From Blastococcus sp. TBT05-19 (GTDB taxonomy: Bacteria; Actinomycetota; Actinomycetes; Mycobacteriales; Geodermatophilaceae), in NCBI RefSeq assembly GCF_003319095.1, contig NZ_QOHI01000004.1, positions 310,001-374,000 on the forward strand: a stretch of 64,000 nt of DNA, given 5' to 3'. Position 1 is the stretch's first letter. Every line of letters begins with the position of its first letter. The notes under the pieces were generated by a model that was not told the origin of the DNA, searched no databases, and saw nothing but the letters and a program-made list of their open reading frames with translations. Made by a program: the position numbers and the translations under genes. Positions 34,006-42,810 of this stretch are shown one piece after another.

Positions 34006-34650
34006 TCAGCGGTAGGTGAGCAGCGCCCGCCGCGGCCCGGTGACGTGCGCGTGGTCGTTGAACGCGAGCAGCGTCAGGCCGGTGCTCCCCGCGATCAGCG
34101 AGGTGACGCCGACGTTCACAGCGGACCGGTTGAGCGCGACGACGGCGTCGGCCGGCGCTCCCAGCAGCGACGCGACGACCGCGGCGATCACCCCGCCGGA
34201 GCTGACGACGACGGCGTCGCGGCCCTTCTCCAGCCCGGCGGCCAGGTCGCGCACCGCCGCCACCGCGCCCGTGGAGAACGCCGGCCAGCCGTCGGCGTCG
34301 CCGGCCGCGATCCAGGATCGGAGCGCGCCGTCGAGCAGCTGCTGCACCTGGCGCGACCCGGCGCCCTCCGCCTCCCCGGGATAGCGCTGCAGCAGGTCGA
34401 CGTGGTCGTACTCGTCCAGGCGCGCGTCGGGGGCCGCCGGTGCGTCGTAGCCCGCCGCCTCCGCCAGCAGCGCCGCCGTGTCCCGCTGCCGCCGCAGGGT
34501 GCCCGAGACGACCAGCGGGTCGCGCAGTTCGCGCCGCCGCAGCTCCTCGCCCACGCAGCCCGACTGCTCCCGCCCCAGGTCGCTGAGGACGTCGTAGTCG
34601 TCGGCGCCGAAGGAGGCCTGGCCGTGGCGGACCAGGCAGATCAGCGGCAT
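34006..34650 (-). CDS. histidine phosphatase family protein
   Basis: This 214-residue protein has the RHG motif LVRHGQASFG at residues 6-15, giving the phospho-accepting histidine. A partner arginine lies in SGTLRRQRDTA, and a SSGGVIAAV segment stands where the second histidine usually lies; here that position reads SSGG, so the canonical second histidine may be replaced. Substrates of this family range from phosphoglycerate to protein phosphotyrosine and cannot be told. The ATG at 34650 overlaps the phosphotransferase gene by ten bases, indicating an operon. Confidence 0.8.
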   Translation of the reverse strand: MPLICLVRHGQASFGADDYDVLSDLGREQSGCVGEELRRRELRDPLVVSGTLRRQRDTAALLAEAAGYDAPAAPDARLDEYDHVDLLQRYPGEAEGAGSRQVQQLLDGALRSWIAAGDADGWPAFSTGAVAAVRDLAAGLEKGRDAVVVSSGGVIAAVVASLLGAPADAVVALNRSAVNVGVTSLIAGSTGLTLLAFNDHAHVTGPRRALLTYR

Positions 34651-35708
34651 CCGGCCAGCCGCTCGGCGCGCTGGAGCAGGACGGCGGCGGCGATGCCGAA
34701 GTGGGCGAACCGCGGGTTGGTCGTGTGGCCGGACCGGAAGCGCGCCCAGATCTGCTGGATGATCACGGCCAGCCGGAACAGGCCGAAGACCTCGTAGAAG
34801 GTCCAGTTCTCGGCGCGCAGCCCGGTCCGGGCCAGGTAGCGCTCGACGATCTGCTCGCGGGTGGGCATGCCCGCGAGGGTGCTCGGCTGGGTGGAGATCA
34901 GCCCGAACTCCTCGTCGTCGTCGGCGGTGACCCAGTAGGCGAGCGACGCCCCGAGGTCCATGAGCGGGTCGCCGACCGTGGCCATCTCCCAGTCCAGGAC
35001 GCCGGTGATCCGCGGCGTGCCCGAGAGGTCGAGCACCAGGTTGTCCAGCTTCCAGTCGCCGTGCAGCAGGCTGGCCCGCACGTCCTGCGGCTGGTGCTCG
35101 GCGAGCCACCCCATGAGCTCCTCGGCGGGCGGCACGTCGTCGGTGAGGGCATCGCGGAAGCGGCGCGACCAGCCCTCCACCTGGCGGCGGACGTAGCCCG
35201 GGCCCTTGCCGAGGTCGGCCAGCCCGGCGGAGTCCACGTCGATGGAGTGCAGGTCGGCGAGGGTGTCGTAGGCGGTCTCGCCGAGGACCCGCGCCTGCTC
35301 CGCGGACAGCTCCACCCCCTCGGGGAGCTTCCGGCCCAGGACGACGCCGCGCAGCCGCTCCATCACGTAGAAGTCGCTGCCGATGACCGACGGGTCCTCG
35401 CAGAACCCGAAGATCTCCGCGACCACGTCCAGGTGGGGGCGCAGCCGCTGCTGGACGCGCACCTCGCGGCCCATGTCGTGGGCCGAGGCGGCCTTGTGCC
35501 CGTGCGGGGGGCGGCGCAGCACCAGGTCCAGGTCGCCGTAGTCCAGCAGGTAGGTCAGGTTGCTGGCCCCGCCGGAGAACTGGCGCACCTGCGGCGCGGG
35601 GTGCCCCTCGAGTGCCGGCACGCGCGGCGTCAGCCAGGCGTGCACGGCCTCGACGTCGAAGGTGTCCTCGGGGCGGACGTCGCGGAGTCGGGTCGCGTTC
35701 TCGCTCAT
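34641..35708 (-). CDS. phosphotransferase (APH) family protein
   Basis: This 355-residue kinase-fold protein of the aminoglycoside phosphotransferase superfamily resembles the N-terminal part of ACAD10/11. Visible are the nucleotide loop FSGGASNLTYLL, the HGDWKLDNLVLD catalytic loop (aspartate and asparagine) and VLDWEMATVGDP with the metal-binding DWE. In this clade the role is often tied to acyl-CoA metabolism rather than drug resistance. The ATG at 35708 is preferred over one at 35780. The histidine phosphatase gene overlaps its end. Confidence 0.82.
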   Translation of the reverse strand: MSENATRLRDVRPEDTFDVEAVHAWLTPRVPALEGHPAPQVRQFSGGASNLTYLLDYGDLDLVLRRPPHGHKAASAHDMGREVRVQQRLRPHLDVVAEIFGFCEDPSVIGSDFYVMERLRGVVLGRKLPEGVELSAEQARVLGETAYDTLADLHSIDVDSAGLADLGKGPGYVRRQVEGWSRRFRDALTDDVPPAEELMGWLAEHQPQDVRASLLHGDWKLDNLVLDLSGTPRITGVLDWEMATVGDPLMDLGASLAYWVTADDDEEFGLISTQPSTLAGMPTREQIVERYLARTGLRAENWTFYEVFGLFRLAVIIQQIWARFRSGHTTNPRFAHFGIAAAVLLQRAERLAGCR

Positions 35709-35966
35709 CGCGCCCATCCCACCACGAGCCGGTCCGCACCACTCCGCCGTCCTCCCGCCGGACCGGTGCCTCCGTGTCATCGCACCACCCCGAGGCGTCC
35801 CGCCACCCCGCCGTCCCGGCCGGCCGCGGACCCGGCGGTCTCGCTGCCTGCTCCGGAGGCTGGTCCGGGAGTACCGTTCGCGACGGGTCGAAACCCCGGC
35901 CCCGCGTTCCGCGAGCGGGACGACGGCCGGGGGCCTGCGGGCACCGGGCCAGGGCAGGAGGCAGCC

Positions 35967-36437
35967 ATGGCACTACCTGCGACCCCTCCGGTGGACCTCG
36001 ACCACGAGTTCCAGCCGGTCCCCTTCCACGTGTCCGTCGACGTCGTGGGTGCCACCGTCGCCGTCGCCGGGGAGCTCGACCGGCCGAACGGCCACCACGT
36101 GCTGGACGGGCTCGCCGCGCTCGTCTCCGGCGGCTGCCGGCAGTGGACGGTCGACATGACCGCGGTGTCCTTCTGCGACGCCGCGGGCCTGCGGGTGCTG
36201 CTCACCGGCCACCACCTCGCCCGGCGGCACGGCTGCGAGCTGGTCCTGGAGCGCCCGAGCCGGTGCGTGCACCGGCTGCTCCTGCTGACCGGCCTGGACC
36301 GGGTGCTCGACGTGCGGCCCGGCGGCCCCGTGCCGGCCCCCGCCGCGGGCGGGCAGCGCCCGCTCCCGTCAGCCGGGCCGCTGCGCTCCGCGCGACGGAT
36401 CCGGGCGGTGCCCGGCACCGGCCGGCCCCGCCCCTGA
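35967..36437 (+). CDS. STAS-domain anti-sigma factor antagonist-like protein
   Basis: This 156-residue protein has a STAS domain (about 15-115) with VDVVGATVAVAGELDRPN and VDMTAVSFCDAAGLRVLL. In SpoIIAA/RsbV the phosphorylated serine lies in a DSSG turn; here the turn reads DAAG, so the normal phospho-site is missing. A proline/arginine-rich tail follows. AGGAGG six bases upstream fixes the ATG at 35967. The protein may bind an anti-sigma kinase constitutively. It diverges from the phosphotransferase gene over 258 bases with no other clear feature. Confidence 0.8.
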   Translation: MALPATPPVDLDHEFQPVPFHVSVDVVGATVAVAGELDRPNGHHVLDGLAALVSGGCRQWTVDMTAVSFCDAAGLRVLLTGHHLARRHGCELVLERPSRCVHRLLLLTGLDRVLDVRPGGPVPAPAAGGQRPLPSAGPLRSARRIRAVPGTGRPRP

Positions 36438-36449
36438 CGCGGCCGCCCG

Positions 36450-36683
36450 CTACTGGACGGGCGCGTCCGGCGGTGGCAGCTGGACGCCGAGCTGCTCGTC
36501 CACCGATGCCACCCCGGCGACGGCGGCGAGCCCTCCGGCTGCGTCGGGCGGGACCGAGCCGGTGATGATGCCGAGCCCGTCGAGCACCTGGTCGACCTGC
36601 ATGCCACGCGCACGCAGACCCTCCACGACGCCGTCGAGGGCGGCCAGGTGCCCGTCGTCGACGGTGACGCTCACGTGGGTCAT
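36450..36683 (-). CDS. stand-alone subtilisin-propeptide-like protein
   Basis: Seventy-seven residues (VSVTVDDGHLAALDGVVEGL..., GIITGSVPPDAAGGLAAVAG, VASVDEQ near the C terminus) resemble the inhibitor I9/propeptide fold: a beta-alpha-beta repeat ending in VxSVxxx. As I recall, similar proteins are sometimes labelled ketohydroxyglutarate aldolase in databases, which the size does not support. It lies 25 bases downstream of the subtilase gene on the same strand and has its own TAGCGT promoter. A role as chaperone or inhibitor of that protease is inferred from the resemblance and position. Confidence 0.65.
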   Translation of the reverse strand: MTHVSVTVDDGHLAALDGVVEGLRARGMQVDQVLDGLGIITGSVPPDAAGGLAAVAGVASVDEQLGVQLPPPDAPVQ

Positions 36684-36690
36684 GCGCGGA

Positions 36691-36696
36691 ACGCTA
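36691..36696 (-). promoter_or_regulatory. leaderless -10 element TAGCGT for the propeptide-like gene
   Basis: On the minus strand TAGCGT is followed by seven bases and then the ATG at 36683, predicting a 0-1 base leader. The small protein could thus be expressed separately from the protease. Confidence 0.45.
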
Positions 36697-36708
36697 CGCG
36701 GGACCGCC

Positions 36709-38025
36709 TCACTGCGGGGCGATCGCCAGCCCGCTCCCCGCATCGAGCGAGGGCTGCAGGAGCCGCTCGCTCTCCTGCAGCAGCGTGGCCCACAGCTCCA
36801 GCCCGCGCCTGCCGGTGGCCTCGGCCCAGAGCGCGGCCAGGCCCGCGACGTGCGGCGTGGCCATGCTCGTGCCGCTGATCGTGTTGTACCGGGTCGGCAT
36901 GGGCCAGGACGAGTACACCTGATAGCCGGGGGCGGCGACGTCGACCTGGCCGCCCCGCGCGGGCAGGCTGCGGGCGGAGAAGTACGCCATCTCCAGCGCC
37001 TGGTCCAGCGCACCGACGGCCATGATCTCGACGCTGTTGGCCGGCGCGCCCACGAAGCCGACATCACCCGATCGCCGGTCGGCGTTGTTGCCGGCGGCCG
37101 CGATGATCAGGGAGCCGCGCTGCAGGGCCCGGCGCCCGGCCGCGGAGTACGGCGGGTGGGCCGTCATGACGTCGGCCCCGAGGGACATCGAGATCACCGG
37201 GCACTGGCTGGTCACCGCCCAGTTGATGCCGGCGAGGATCCCGGCGTCGGTGCCGCTGCCGTCGGTGCCCAGCACCTTGCCGGCGAAGATCTCGGACTCG
37301 GGGGCGACCCCGTACCGCGGACCGGTCGAGGGGGTGCGCGGGCCGCACGCGGTGCCGATGCAGTGCGTGCCGTGCCCGTGCCCGTCCTGCGCGTCCTCCC
37401 CCGGGACGAACGACCGGGCGGTGACCGCGCGGCCGGCGAAGTCCGGGTGGGCGGCGTCGAACCCGGTGTCCAGCACGGCCACCCGGATGCCCCGGCCGGT
37501 GCGGGCGGAGGCGTCGGCCCGGACCGCCTGCACCCCCCACGTCGCCTGGGCGGTGTCCTCGAAGCGGGCGGCCGCGGCCGGCGGCGCCGCACCGGGGACG
37601 GGCTCCCCGGCGAGCAGCCGGCCGGAGAGGTCGGCGACGCCGTCGCGGTAGCCCGCGGTGTAGGAGCGGGTCTCGTCGCCGAGCACGTGGTGCACCAGCT
37701 CCGGCGACACCGAGAGCACCGGCCGGCCGGCCGCCTCCGCCGTCTGCAGCCGGCTCACCTGGCCGGGGTCCGCGGTGACGACGGCGATGCCCAGGGCGCT
37801 GAAGACCGTGGCCTCGGCGTCCTGCAGCGCCTCCGGCGACACGTCCCCCTCGGCGAAGTCGCGGGAGTCGGCCACCCGGTGGAGGCCCACCCGGCCCCAG
37901 TCCACGCGGGCGTCGTCGTCGGTGCCGGCGAAGACGACGATCTGGCGGCCGGTGGTCCGCGGCAGCGGACCCACCGCCCCGTGCGTGATGTCGCCCGGGA
38001 TGCCCGGGCGCCTCGGATCGATCAC
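36709..38025 (-). CDS. S8 (subtilisin-like) serine peptidase without signal peptide
   Basis: The 438-residue protein has a complete subtilase triad: Asp186 (VAVLDTGFD), His221 (GHGTHCIG) and Ser387 (ISGTSMATPHV), with the oxyanion asparagine in AAAGNN near 313. The first 170 residues are unusual, containing VVFAGTDDDARVDWGRVGLHRVADS and no hydrophobic export signal, so the enzyme appears cytoplasmic. GTG 38025 with GAGGGG upstream is the likely start. A propeptide-like protein is encoded immediately downstream. The N-terminal region may itself contain a degenerate propeptide. Confidence 0.87.
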   Translation of the reverse strand: MIDPRRPGIPGDITHGAVGPLPRTTGRQIVVFAGTDDDARVDWGRVGLHRVADSRDFAEGDVSPEALQDAEATVFSALGIAVVTADPGQVSRLQTAEAAGRPVLSVSPELVHHVLGDETRSYTAGYRDGVADLSGRLLAGEPVPGAAPPAAAARFEDTAQATWGVQAVRADASARTGRGIRVAVLDTGFDAAHPDFAGRAVTARSFVPGEDAQDGHGHGTHCIGTACGPRTPSTGPRYGVAPESEIFAGKVLGTDGSGTDAGILAGINWAVTSQCPVISMSLGADVMTAHPPYSAAGRRALQRGSLIIAAAGNNADRRSGDVGFVGAPANSVEIMAVGALDQALEMAYFSARSLPARGGQVDVAAPGYQVYSSWPMPTRYNTISGTSMATPHVAGLAALWAEATGRRGLELWATLLQESERLLQPSLDAGSGLAIAPQ

Positions 38026-38148
38026 TGTTCCCCCTCGGCTCGCTGACACCGGCGACGCCAGCGTGCGCGGCCGGGGGCCCGCCCGCCAGCCGGCCCGCGT
38101 GTCGCAGCGTGGCCCTCCCCTACGACAAGTCCGGGCCCGCCGAGAGGG

Positions 38149-38550
<402 letters not shown>

Positions 38551-38631
38551 GGAGGGCTCCTCGGGTGCTTGGTACCGGCCGCGGGGTGCGGACGGCGGGT
38601 CAGGAGGGGAGACCGGCGGCGTCCGCGGAAC

Positions 38632-39102
38632 TCATCGGCGCTCGCCGGGCCGGGCCAGCACCTCGCGCGGTCCGGGCACCTCGTGGCCGTCGGCGCACAC
38701 CAGCGCGACGTGCACCGGTGCTCCGCAGTCCACGTGCTCCAGCGCCAGCGGAGGCGGCCCGTCGGCCAGGTAGCGGTCGCCCCACTGCATCAGCGCGACG
38801 AGGGTCGGGTAGAGGTCGCGGCCCTTCGCGGTGAGCCGGTACTCGTGGCGCTGGCGGGCCCCCTCCTCGCGGTAGGGCTCCCGGCTGAGCAGGCCCTCCT
38901 GCACGAGGGTGGCCAGCCGGTCGGTGAGCACGGCCTTGGGCGCCCCCAGCGCCTGCTGCAGGTCGGCGAAGCGGCGGACGCCGAGGAACGCCTCCCGCAT
39001 GACGAGGAGGCTCCACTTCTCCCCCACGACGGCGAGCGTCCCGGCGACGGAGCAGCGGGAACGGTCGTACGTGGCGTCGCTCACGGGTGTGATCGTAACC
39101 AT
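38632..39102 (-). CDS. HxlR-family transcriptional regulator
   Basis: From ATG 39102 this is a 156-residue winged-helix protein: CSVAGTLAVVGEKWSLLVMREAF, FADLQQALGAPKAVLTDRL and the wing YREEGARQRHEYRLTAKG define the HxlR family, and a C-terminal extension has two cysteines (VDCGAP, LVCADGH). GTG 39084 is an alternative start. Two dyads with GTTCG/CGAAC and GGTTC/GAACC arms lie just upstream (39108-39156) and are likely operators. The ATG has no ribosome-binding site. Divergent are two tiny coupled ORFs. Confidence 0.87.
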   Translation of the reverse strand: MVTITPVSDATYDRSRCSVAGTLAVVGEKWSLLVMREAFLGVRRFADLQQALGAPKAVLTDRLATLVQEGLLSREPYREEGARQRHEYRLTAKGRDLYPTLVALMQWGDRYLADGPPPLALEHVDCGAPVHVALVCADGHEVPGPREVLARPGERR

Positions 39103-39107
39103 GCTGA

Positions 39108-39156
39108 GTTCGCTTGACGAACCCCGAAAGGAGGAGCATGGTTCAGGTAGCGAACC
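39108..39156. promoter_or_regulatory. HxlR-type operator pair
   Basis: GTTCG-CTTGA-CGAAC (39108-39122) and GGTTC-N7-GAACC (39140-39156) share the half-site GTTC. They lie between hxlR and the small ORFs, one of them over the start of the 28-codon ORF. TTGACG inside the first dyad resembles a -35 element. Confidence 0.55.
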
Positions 39157-39224
39157 CAGAGACGGACGCCCCGCCCGCCCGCGGCGCTCGCTCCCATCCG
39201 CTGCTCCCGAAGGACCCGCCATGA
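39138..39224 (+). CDS. 28-residue ORF with a near-perfect Shine-Dalgarno sequence
   Basis: ATG at 39138 follows AAAGGAGG at a short, workable spacing. The peptide begins MVQVANPETD and is proline-rich with no recognisable domain. Its TGA (39222-39224) overlaps the ATG of the next small ORF at 39221. It is most likely a leader that couples translation of the 47-residue protein, or a small protein in its own right. Expression is unproven. Confidence 0.4.
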   Translation: MVQVANPETDAPPARGARSHPLLPKDPP

Positions 39225-39364
39225 CCCGCCTGCGCACCGCCCTCGCCCGCCGCTCCGCCGTCCGCGCCCACCTGCGCGAGGAGCGTGCCCTCGACCGCGC
39301 CCTGGCCGCCGCGCCGACGCTCGAGTCGGCGCACGAGATCGCCGTCCTCAGCGCCCGCCGCTGA
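39221..39364 (+). CDS. 47-residue basic helical protein, unknown
   Basis: The peptide (starting MTRLRTALARRSAVRAHL) is rich in arginine, alanine and leucine and should form one or two amphipathic helices; ERALDRALAAAPTLESAHEI gives a possible dimerising helix. I know no characterised family. Translation would be coupled to the 28-codon ORF by the ATGA overlap. It is controlled from the region that also holds the HxlR operators, which suggests joint regulation. It ends 15 bases before the stop of the convergent TetR gene. Confidence 0.5.
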   Translation: MTRLRTALARRSAVRAHLREERALDRALAAAPTLESAHEIAVLSARR

Positions 39365-39379
39365 TCCCGCGCGGCGCCC

Positions 39380-39985
39380 TCAGGGCGCCGCGCGGAGCCC
39401 GGAGAACGTCGTCGCCACCAGGGCGTCGGCCAGCACCTCCGGCGCCAGGTCGCCCTCGGGGCGGTACCACTCGGTCAGCGAGTTGACCGTGCCGAAGAGC
39501 AGCCGGCTCAGCACGGCCGGGTCGACGTCGGGCCGCACGTCCCCCTGCTCCAGCGCGTCCCGCACCAGACCGGTGACCAGCCGGTCGAAGTCCCGCCGGC
39601 GCTGCAGCGCGGCCCGCTCGACGGCGGAGTTGCCGCGCAGCCGCAGCAGCAGCGTGACCGACGGCAGCTCCGCCGCCAGGACCCGCACCGAGCGGCGCAC
39701 CACGTGCTCCAGCCGGTCGATGGCCGGACCGGTCGTGGCTCCTGGCTCCTCGGTCACCGCGAACAGCGCGTCGAGGGCCCGGTCCACGGCCAGCCGGAGC
39801 AGCTCCACCTTGCTCGGTACGTGGTGGTAGATCGCCGACTTTGTGATACCCAGCCGCCCGGCCAGCTCCTCCATGCTCGTGGCCTCGTAGCCCCGCTCGT
39901 TGAACAGCGCGACGGCGACGGCCAGCAGCGAGTCCAGGGAGTGGCCCGGACGCCCGCGCCGCGCGACGCCTCCCGACGAGCTCAT
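39380..39985 (-). CDS. paaR: TetR-family regulator, likely repressor of the paa operon
   Basis: This 201-residue TetR protein has an N-terminal helix-turn-helix (about 19-66, [28 protein letters not shown]) and a C-terminal TetR ligand domain. It is divergent from paaA across 96 bases that hold a GACCG-TT-CGGTC dyad, the usual arrangement for a phenylacetyl-CoA-responsive PaaR repressor. The ATG at 39985 follows GGGGGAGGAGG. The gene symbol is an inference from position and family, not from a unique motif. Confidence 0.82.
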   Translation of the reverse strand: MSSSGGVARRGRPGHSLDSLLAVAVALFNERGYEATSMEELAGRLGITKSAIYHHVPSKVELLRLAVDRALDALFAVTEEPGATTGPAIDRLEHVVRRSVRVLAAELPSVTLLLRLRGNSAVERAALQRRRDFDRLVTGLVRDALEQGDVRPDVDPAVLSRLLFGTVNSLTEWYRPEGDLAPEVLADALVATTFSGLRAAP

Positions 39986-40045
39986 GGCGCGAAGCCTCCT
40001 CCCCCGGTCCTTGTGGTCGAGCGTGCCCTGCGTCACACTATTCCT

Positions 40046-40057
40046 GACCGTTCGGTC
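40046..40057. promoter_or_regulatory. TetR-type operator before paaA
   Basis: GACCG-TT-CGGTC is a perfect dyad, extended on one side to ACCGACCG on the complementary strand, 25 bases before the paaA start and about 60 from the tetR start. It suits control of both genes. Confidence 0.6.
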
Positions 40058-40081
40058 GGTAAAGGTGGCCTGGAGGTGCCC

Positions 40082-41041
40082 GTGCCCGCTCCCCCGCTGG
40101 ACCCCGTGGTCGACGAGGCACGCCTCCAGGAGCTCTTCGACGCCACCGTCGCCGCCGAGCGGCGGATCGAACCGCGCGACTGGATGCCGGAGGGGTACCG
40201 CCGCACGCTGGTCCGCCAGATCGCGCAGCACGCCCACTCCGAGATCATCGGCATGCAGCCCGAGGGCGACTGGCTGCTCCGCGCGCCCAGCCTGCGCCGC
40301 AAGGCGGTCCTGCTCGCGAAGGTGCAGGACGAGGCCGGTCACGGCATGTACCTGTACTCCGCCGCGGAGACCCTCGGCGCCGACCGGACCGACCTGACCG
40401 ACCGGCTGATCGACGGCCGGCAGAAGTACAGCTCGATCTTCAACTACCCGACGCTCACCTTCGCCGACGTCGGCGTCATCGGCTGGCTGGTCGACGGCGC
40501 GGCCATCTGCAACCAGGTGCCCCTGTGCCGGTCCAGCTACGGCCCCTACGCCCGCGCGATGATCCGGGTCTGCAAGGAGGAGTCCTTCCACCAGCGGCAG
40601 GGCTACGAGCTGCTGCTCACGATGATGGGCGGCACCGACGAGCAGCGGGCGATGGTGCAGGACGCCGTCGACCGCTGGTGGTGGCCCTCGCTGATGATGT
40701 TCGGCCCGCCCGACACCGACAGCCCGAACTCGGCGCAGTCGATGGCGTGGGGCATCAAGCGGCACAGCAACGACGAGCTGCGGCAGCGCTTCGTGGACAT
40801 GACCGTGCCGCAGGCGGAGTTCCTCGGCGTCCGGCTGCCGGACCCGGACCTGGCGCTCGACCCCGAGACCGGCCGCCACCGGTTCGGCCCGATCGACTGG
40901 GACGAGCTGAAGCGGGTGATCAGCGGCGACGGCCCGTGCAACGCCGAGCGGATCGCCCGCCGCCGGGCGGCCCGGGACGACAACGCCTGGGCCCTGGAGG
41001 CCGCGTCGGCTTACGCGCAGAAGCACGGGGCGCGGTCGTGA
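40082..41041 (+). CDS. paaA: phenylacetyl-CoA 1,2-epoxidase catalytic subunit PaaA
   Basis: PaaA is the di-iron catalytic subunit of the PaaABCE multicomponent oxygenase that forms ring-1,2-epoxyphenylacetyl-CoA. The 319-residue protein keeps iron ligands in [13 protein letters not shown] and [13 protein letters not shown] and the family stretch [18 protein letters not shown]. The start is uncertain between GTG 40076 and GTG 40082; the latter has GGAGG at five bases. It is the first gene of paaABCDE and its stop overlaps paaB. paaK for substrate activation is not in the window. Confidence 0.93.
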   Translation: MPAPPLDPVVDEARLQELFDATVAAERRIEPRDWMPEGYRRTLVRQIAQHAHSEIIGMQPEGDWLLRAPSLRRKAVLLAKVQDEAGHGMYLYSAAETLGADRTDLTDRLIDGRQKYSSIFNYPTLTFADVGVIGWLVDGAAICNQVPLCRSSYGPYARAMIRVCKEESFHQRQGYELLLTMMGGTDEQRAMVQDAVDRWWWPSLMMFGPPDTDSPNSAQSMAWGIKRHSNDELRQRFVDMTVPQAEFLGVRLPDPDLALDPETGRHRFGPIDWDELKRVISGDGPCNAERIARRRAARDDNAWALEAASAYAQKHGARS

Positions 41042-41328
41042 GCGCCCGGGCGGGCTGGCCGCTGTACGAGGTGTTCGTGCGCGGGAAGCGCGGCCTCAAC
41101 CACGTGCACGTCGGCTCGCTGCACGCGCCGGACGACGAGATGGCGGTGCACGCGGCGCGCGACGTCTACACGCGGCGCAACGAGGGCGTGAGCATCTGGG
41201 TGGTCCGCGCCGACGCGATCACCGCCTCCAGCCCGGACGAGAAGGACCCGATGTTCGCCCCCAGCGGCGACAAGGTCTACCGGCACCCGACGTTCTACGA
41301 CATCCCCGCCGACGTCCCGCACATCTGA
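41038..41328 (+). CDS. paaB: phenylacetyl-CoA epoxidase subunit PaaB
   Basis: PaaB is a small structural subunit that bridges PaaAC dimers. The 96-residue protein has the family sequence [39 protein letters not shown] and the C-terminal HPTFYDIP. Its GTG overlaps the paaA stop by four bases. An 82-base gap with a long inverted repeat separates it from paaC, the only gap of any size in this operon. Confidence 0.92.
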   Translation: MSARAGWPLYEVFVRGKRGLNHVHVGSLHAPDDEMAVHAARDVYTRRNEGVSIWVVRADAITASSPDEKDPMFAPSGDKVYRHPTFYDIPADVPHI

Positions 41329-41332
41329 AGAA

Positions 41333-41392
41333 GGACCCCCTCTCCGCCCACGACCGCTCGTTCCTCGCAGCAGCGGGGCCCTGAGAGCGGGC
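41333..41392 (+). repeat. inverted-repeat element within the paa operon
   Basis: The arms GGACCCCCTCTC and GAGAGCGGGCC pair imperfectly around an internal GAACGAGC/GCTCG-type region. The segment opens with GAAGGACCCC, as does the terminator at 20228-20282 read on its minus strand. It may be an attenuator, an mRNA-processing signal or a dispersed intergenic element. Confidence 0.45.
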
Positions 41393-41410
41393 CACCCACG
41401 GAAGGTCACC

Positions 41411-42313
41411 TTGGAAACGGTCTACGACGCGCTGGACGCCGCGCACGGCGGCGGCGGGCAGTGGGCGTTCGGCACCGGGTTCGACGACCCGCTGGTCGGG
41501 GTCGACACGACCGTCCCCGACGGCGTCGACCCCGCCGACCTCGGCGCCTACTGCCTGATGCTGGGCGACGACGCCCTCGTCCTCGCGCAGCGGCTGACCG
41601 AGTGGATCACCGCGGCCCCCGAGCTCGAGGAGGAGGTCGCGTTCGGCAACACCGCGCTGGACCTGCTCGGCCAGGCCCGGCTGCTGCTCGCCCGCGCCGG
41701 CTCCGTCGGCGTCCTCGGCAGCTCCCGCGACCGGGCGAGCGCCACCGTCCCCGACGAGGACGCCCTCGCGTACTTCCGCGACGCCGACGAGTTCCGCTGC
41801 ACCGGCCTGGTCGCCGCGGTCAACGGCGACTTCGCGCGGACGATGGTGCGGCTGCTGGTCGCCTCGACCGTCCGGCTCGCGGTGCTCACTCGGCTGCGCG
41901 GCTCCCGCGACCCGGTCCTCGCCGCCGTGGCGGCCAAGGGCGTGCACGAGCTCGCCTACCACCGCGACCACGCGGCGCGCTGGGTGCTGCGGCTGGGCGA
42001 CGGCACGGCGGAGTCGCACTCCCGGGCGCAGGCCGGGGTCGATGCGGTGTGGCCGCACCTGACCGACCTGTTCACCGCCACCGACGTCGAGCAGCGGCTG
42101 GCCGCCGCCGGCGTGGCGGTCGACCCGGCCGACGTCCGCGAGGAGGTGCACGACGTGCTGGCCACCGTGCTGACCCGCGCGACCCTTCGGGTCCCCGACC
42201 GGCCGGGCGACGTGCCCCCGCGCGGCCGGACCGGCGTGCACGGACCCGAGCTGACCGAGCTGCTCGGCACCCTGCAGGGCCTGGCCCGCGAGCACCCGGC
42301 GGCGACGTGGTGA
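41411..42313 (+). CDS. paaC: phenylacetyl-CoA epoxidase structural subunit PaaC
   Basis: PaaC is the ferritin-like partner of PaaA that stabilises the oxygenase but lacks its own full iron site. The 300-residue protein begins at TTG 41411, the only in-frame start that follows GGAAGGT and fits the family. Landmarks are LMLGDDALVLAQRLTEW, GNTALDLLGQARLLLA, RNNF-like DEFRCTGLV and KGVHELAYHRDHAARWVLRLGDG. It overlaps paaD by four bases. The rare TTG start may lower its translation relative to paaA. Confidence 0.92.
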   Translation: METVYDALDAAHGGGGQWAFGTGFDDPLVGVDTTVPDGVDPADLGAYCLMLGDDALVLAQRLTEWITAAPELEEEVAFGNTALDLLGQARLLLARAGSVGVLGSSRDRASATVPDEDALAYFRDADEFRCTGLVAAVNGDFARTMVRLLVASTVRLAVLTRLRGSRDPVLAAVAAKGVHELAYHRDHAARWVLRLGDGTAESHSRAQAGVDAVWPHLTDLFTATDVEQRLAAAGVAVDPADVREEVHDVLATVLTRATLRVPDRPGDVPPRGRTGVHGPELTELLGTLQGLAREHPAATW

Positions 42314-42810
42314 CCGCGGCGCCCGATCCGCGCGCGGTGGCCGAGACCGTGACCGATCCCGAGCTGCCCGCGCTCACGCTCGCCGACCTCGGGGTGCTGC
42401 GCGACGTCCGGGTGCACGACGGGACGGTCGTCGTCGACCTCACCCCGACCTACACCGGCTGCCCGGCGATGGGCGTCATGCGCGCCGACCTGCTGCACGC
42501 CCTGCACGCGGCCGGCTTCGACGACGTGGAGGTGCGCACCGTCCTCTCCCCCGCGTGGAGCACCGACTGGATCACCGTCGACGGCCGCCGGAAGCTGGCC
42601 GAGGCCGGCATCGCGCCGCCCGGCCCCGCCCCGGAGCGCGCCCCCGGGCCGGTTCCGCTGCAGCTGGGGCCGTCGCGGCGGACCGCGCCCTGCCCGCTGT
42701 GCGGCTCCCCCGACACCGAGGAGCTCAGCGAGTTCGGCGCCACCGCCTGCACCGCGCTGCGCCGCTGCCGTGCCTGCCACGAGCCCTACGAGCACATGAA
42801 GGAGATCTGA
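42310..42810 (+). CDS. paaD: phenylacetate pathway Fe-S maturation-type protein PaaD
   Basis: PaaD is a DUF59/MIP18-like protein needed for epoxidase activity, probably in iron-sulfur assembly. Of 166 residues, about 1-95 form the DUF59 domain (TDPELPALTLADLGVLRDV, DLTPTYTGCPAMGVM), and the C terminus holds two zinc-type cysteine pairs (CPLCGS and CRACHE). The GTG overlaps paaC and the stop shares bases with the paaE ATG. Confidence 0.9.
   Translation: MTAAPDPRAVAETVTDPELPALTLADLGVLRDVRVHDGTVVVDLTPTYTGCPAMGVMRADLLHALHAAGFDDVEVRTVLSPAWSTDWITVDGRRKLAEAGIAPPGPAPERAPGPVPLQLGPSRRTAPCPLCGSPDTEELSEFGATACTALRRCRACHEPYEHMKEI

Noticed and set aside
34641-35708. Antibiotic resistance by an aminoglycoside phosphotransferase
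   Set aside because: The sequence has the kinase loop but resembles the ACAD10/11-linked branch, and its neighbours are general metabolism genes.
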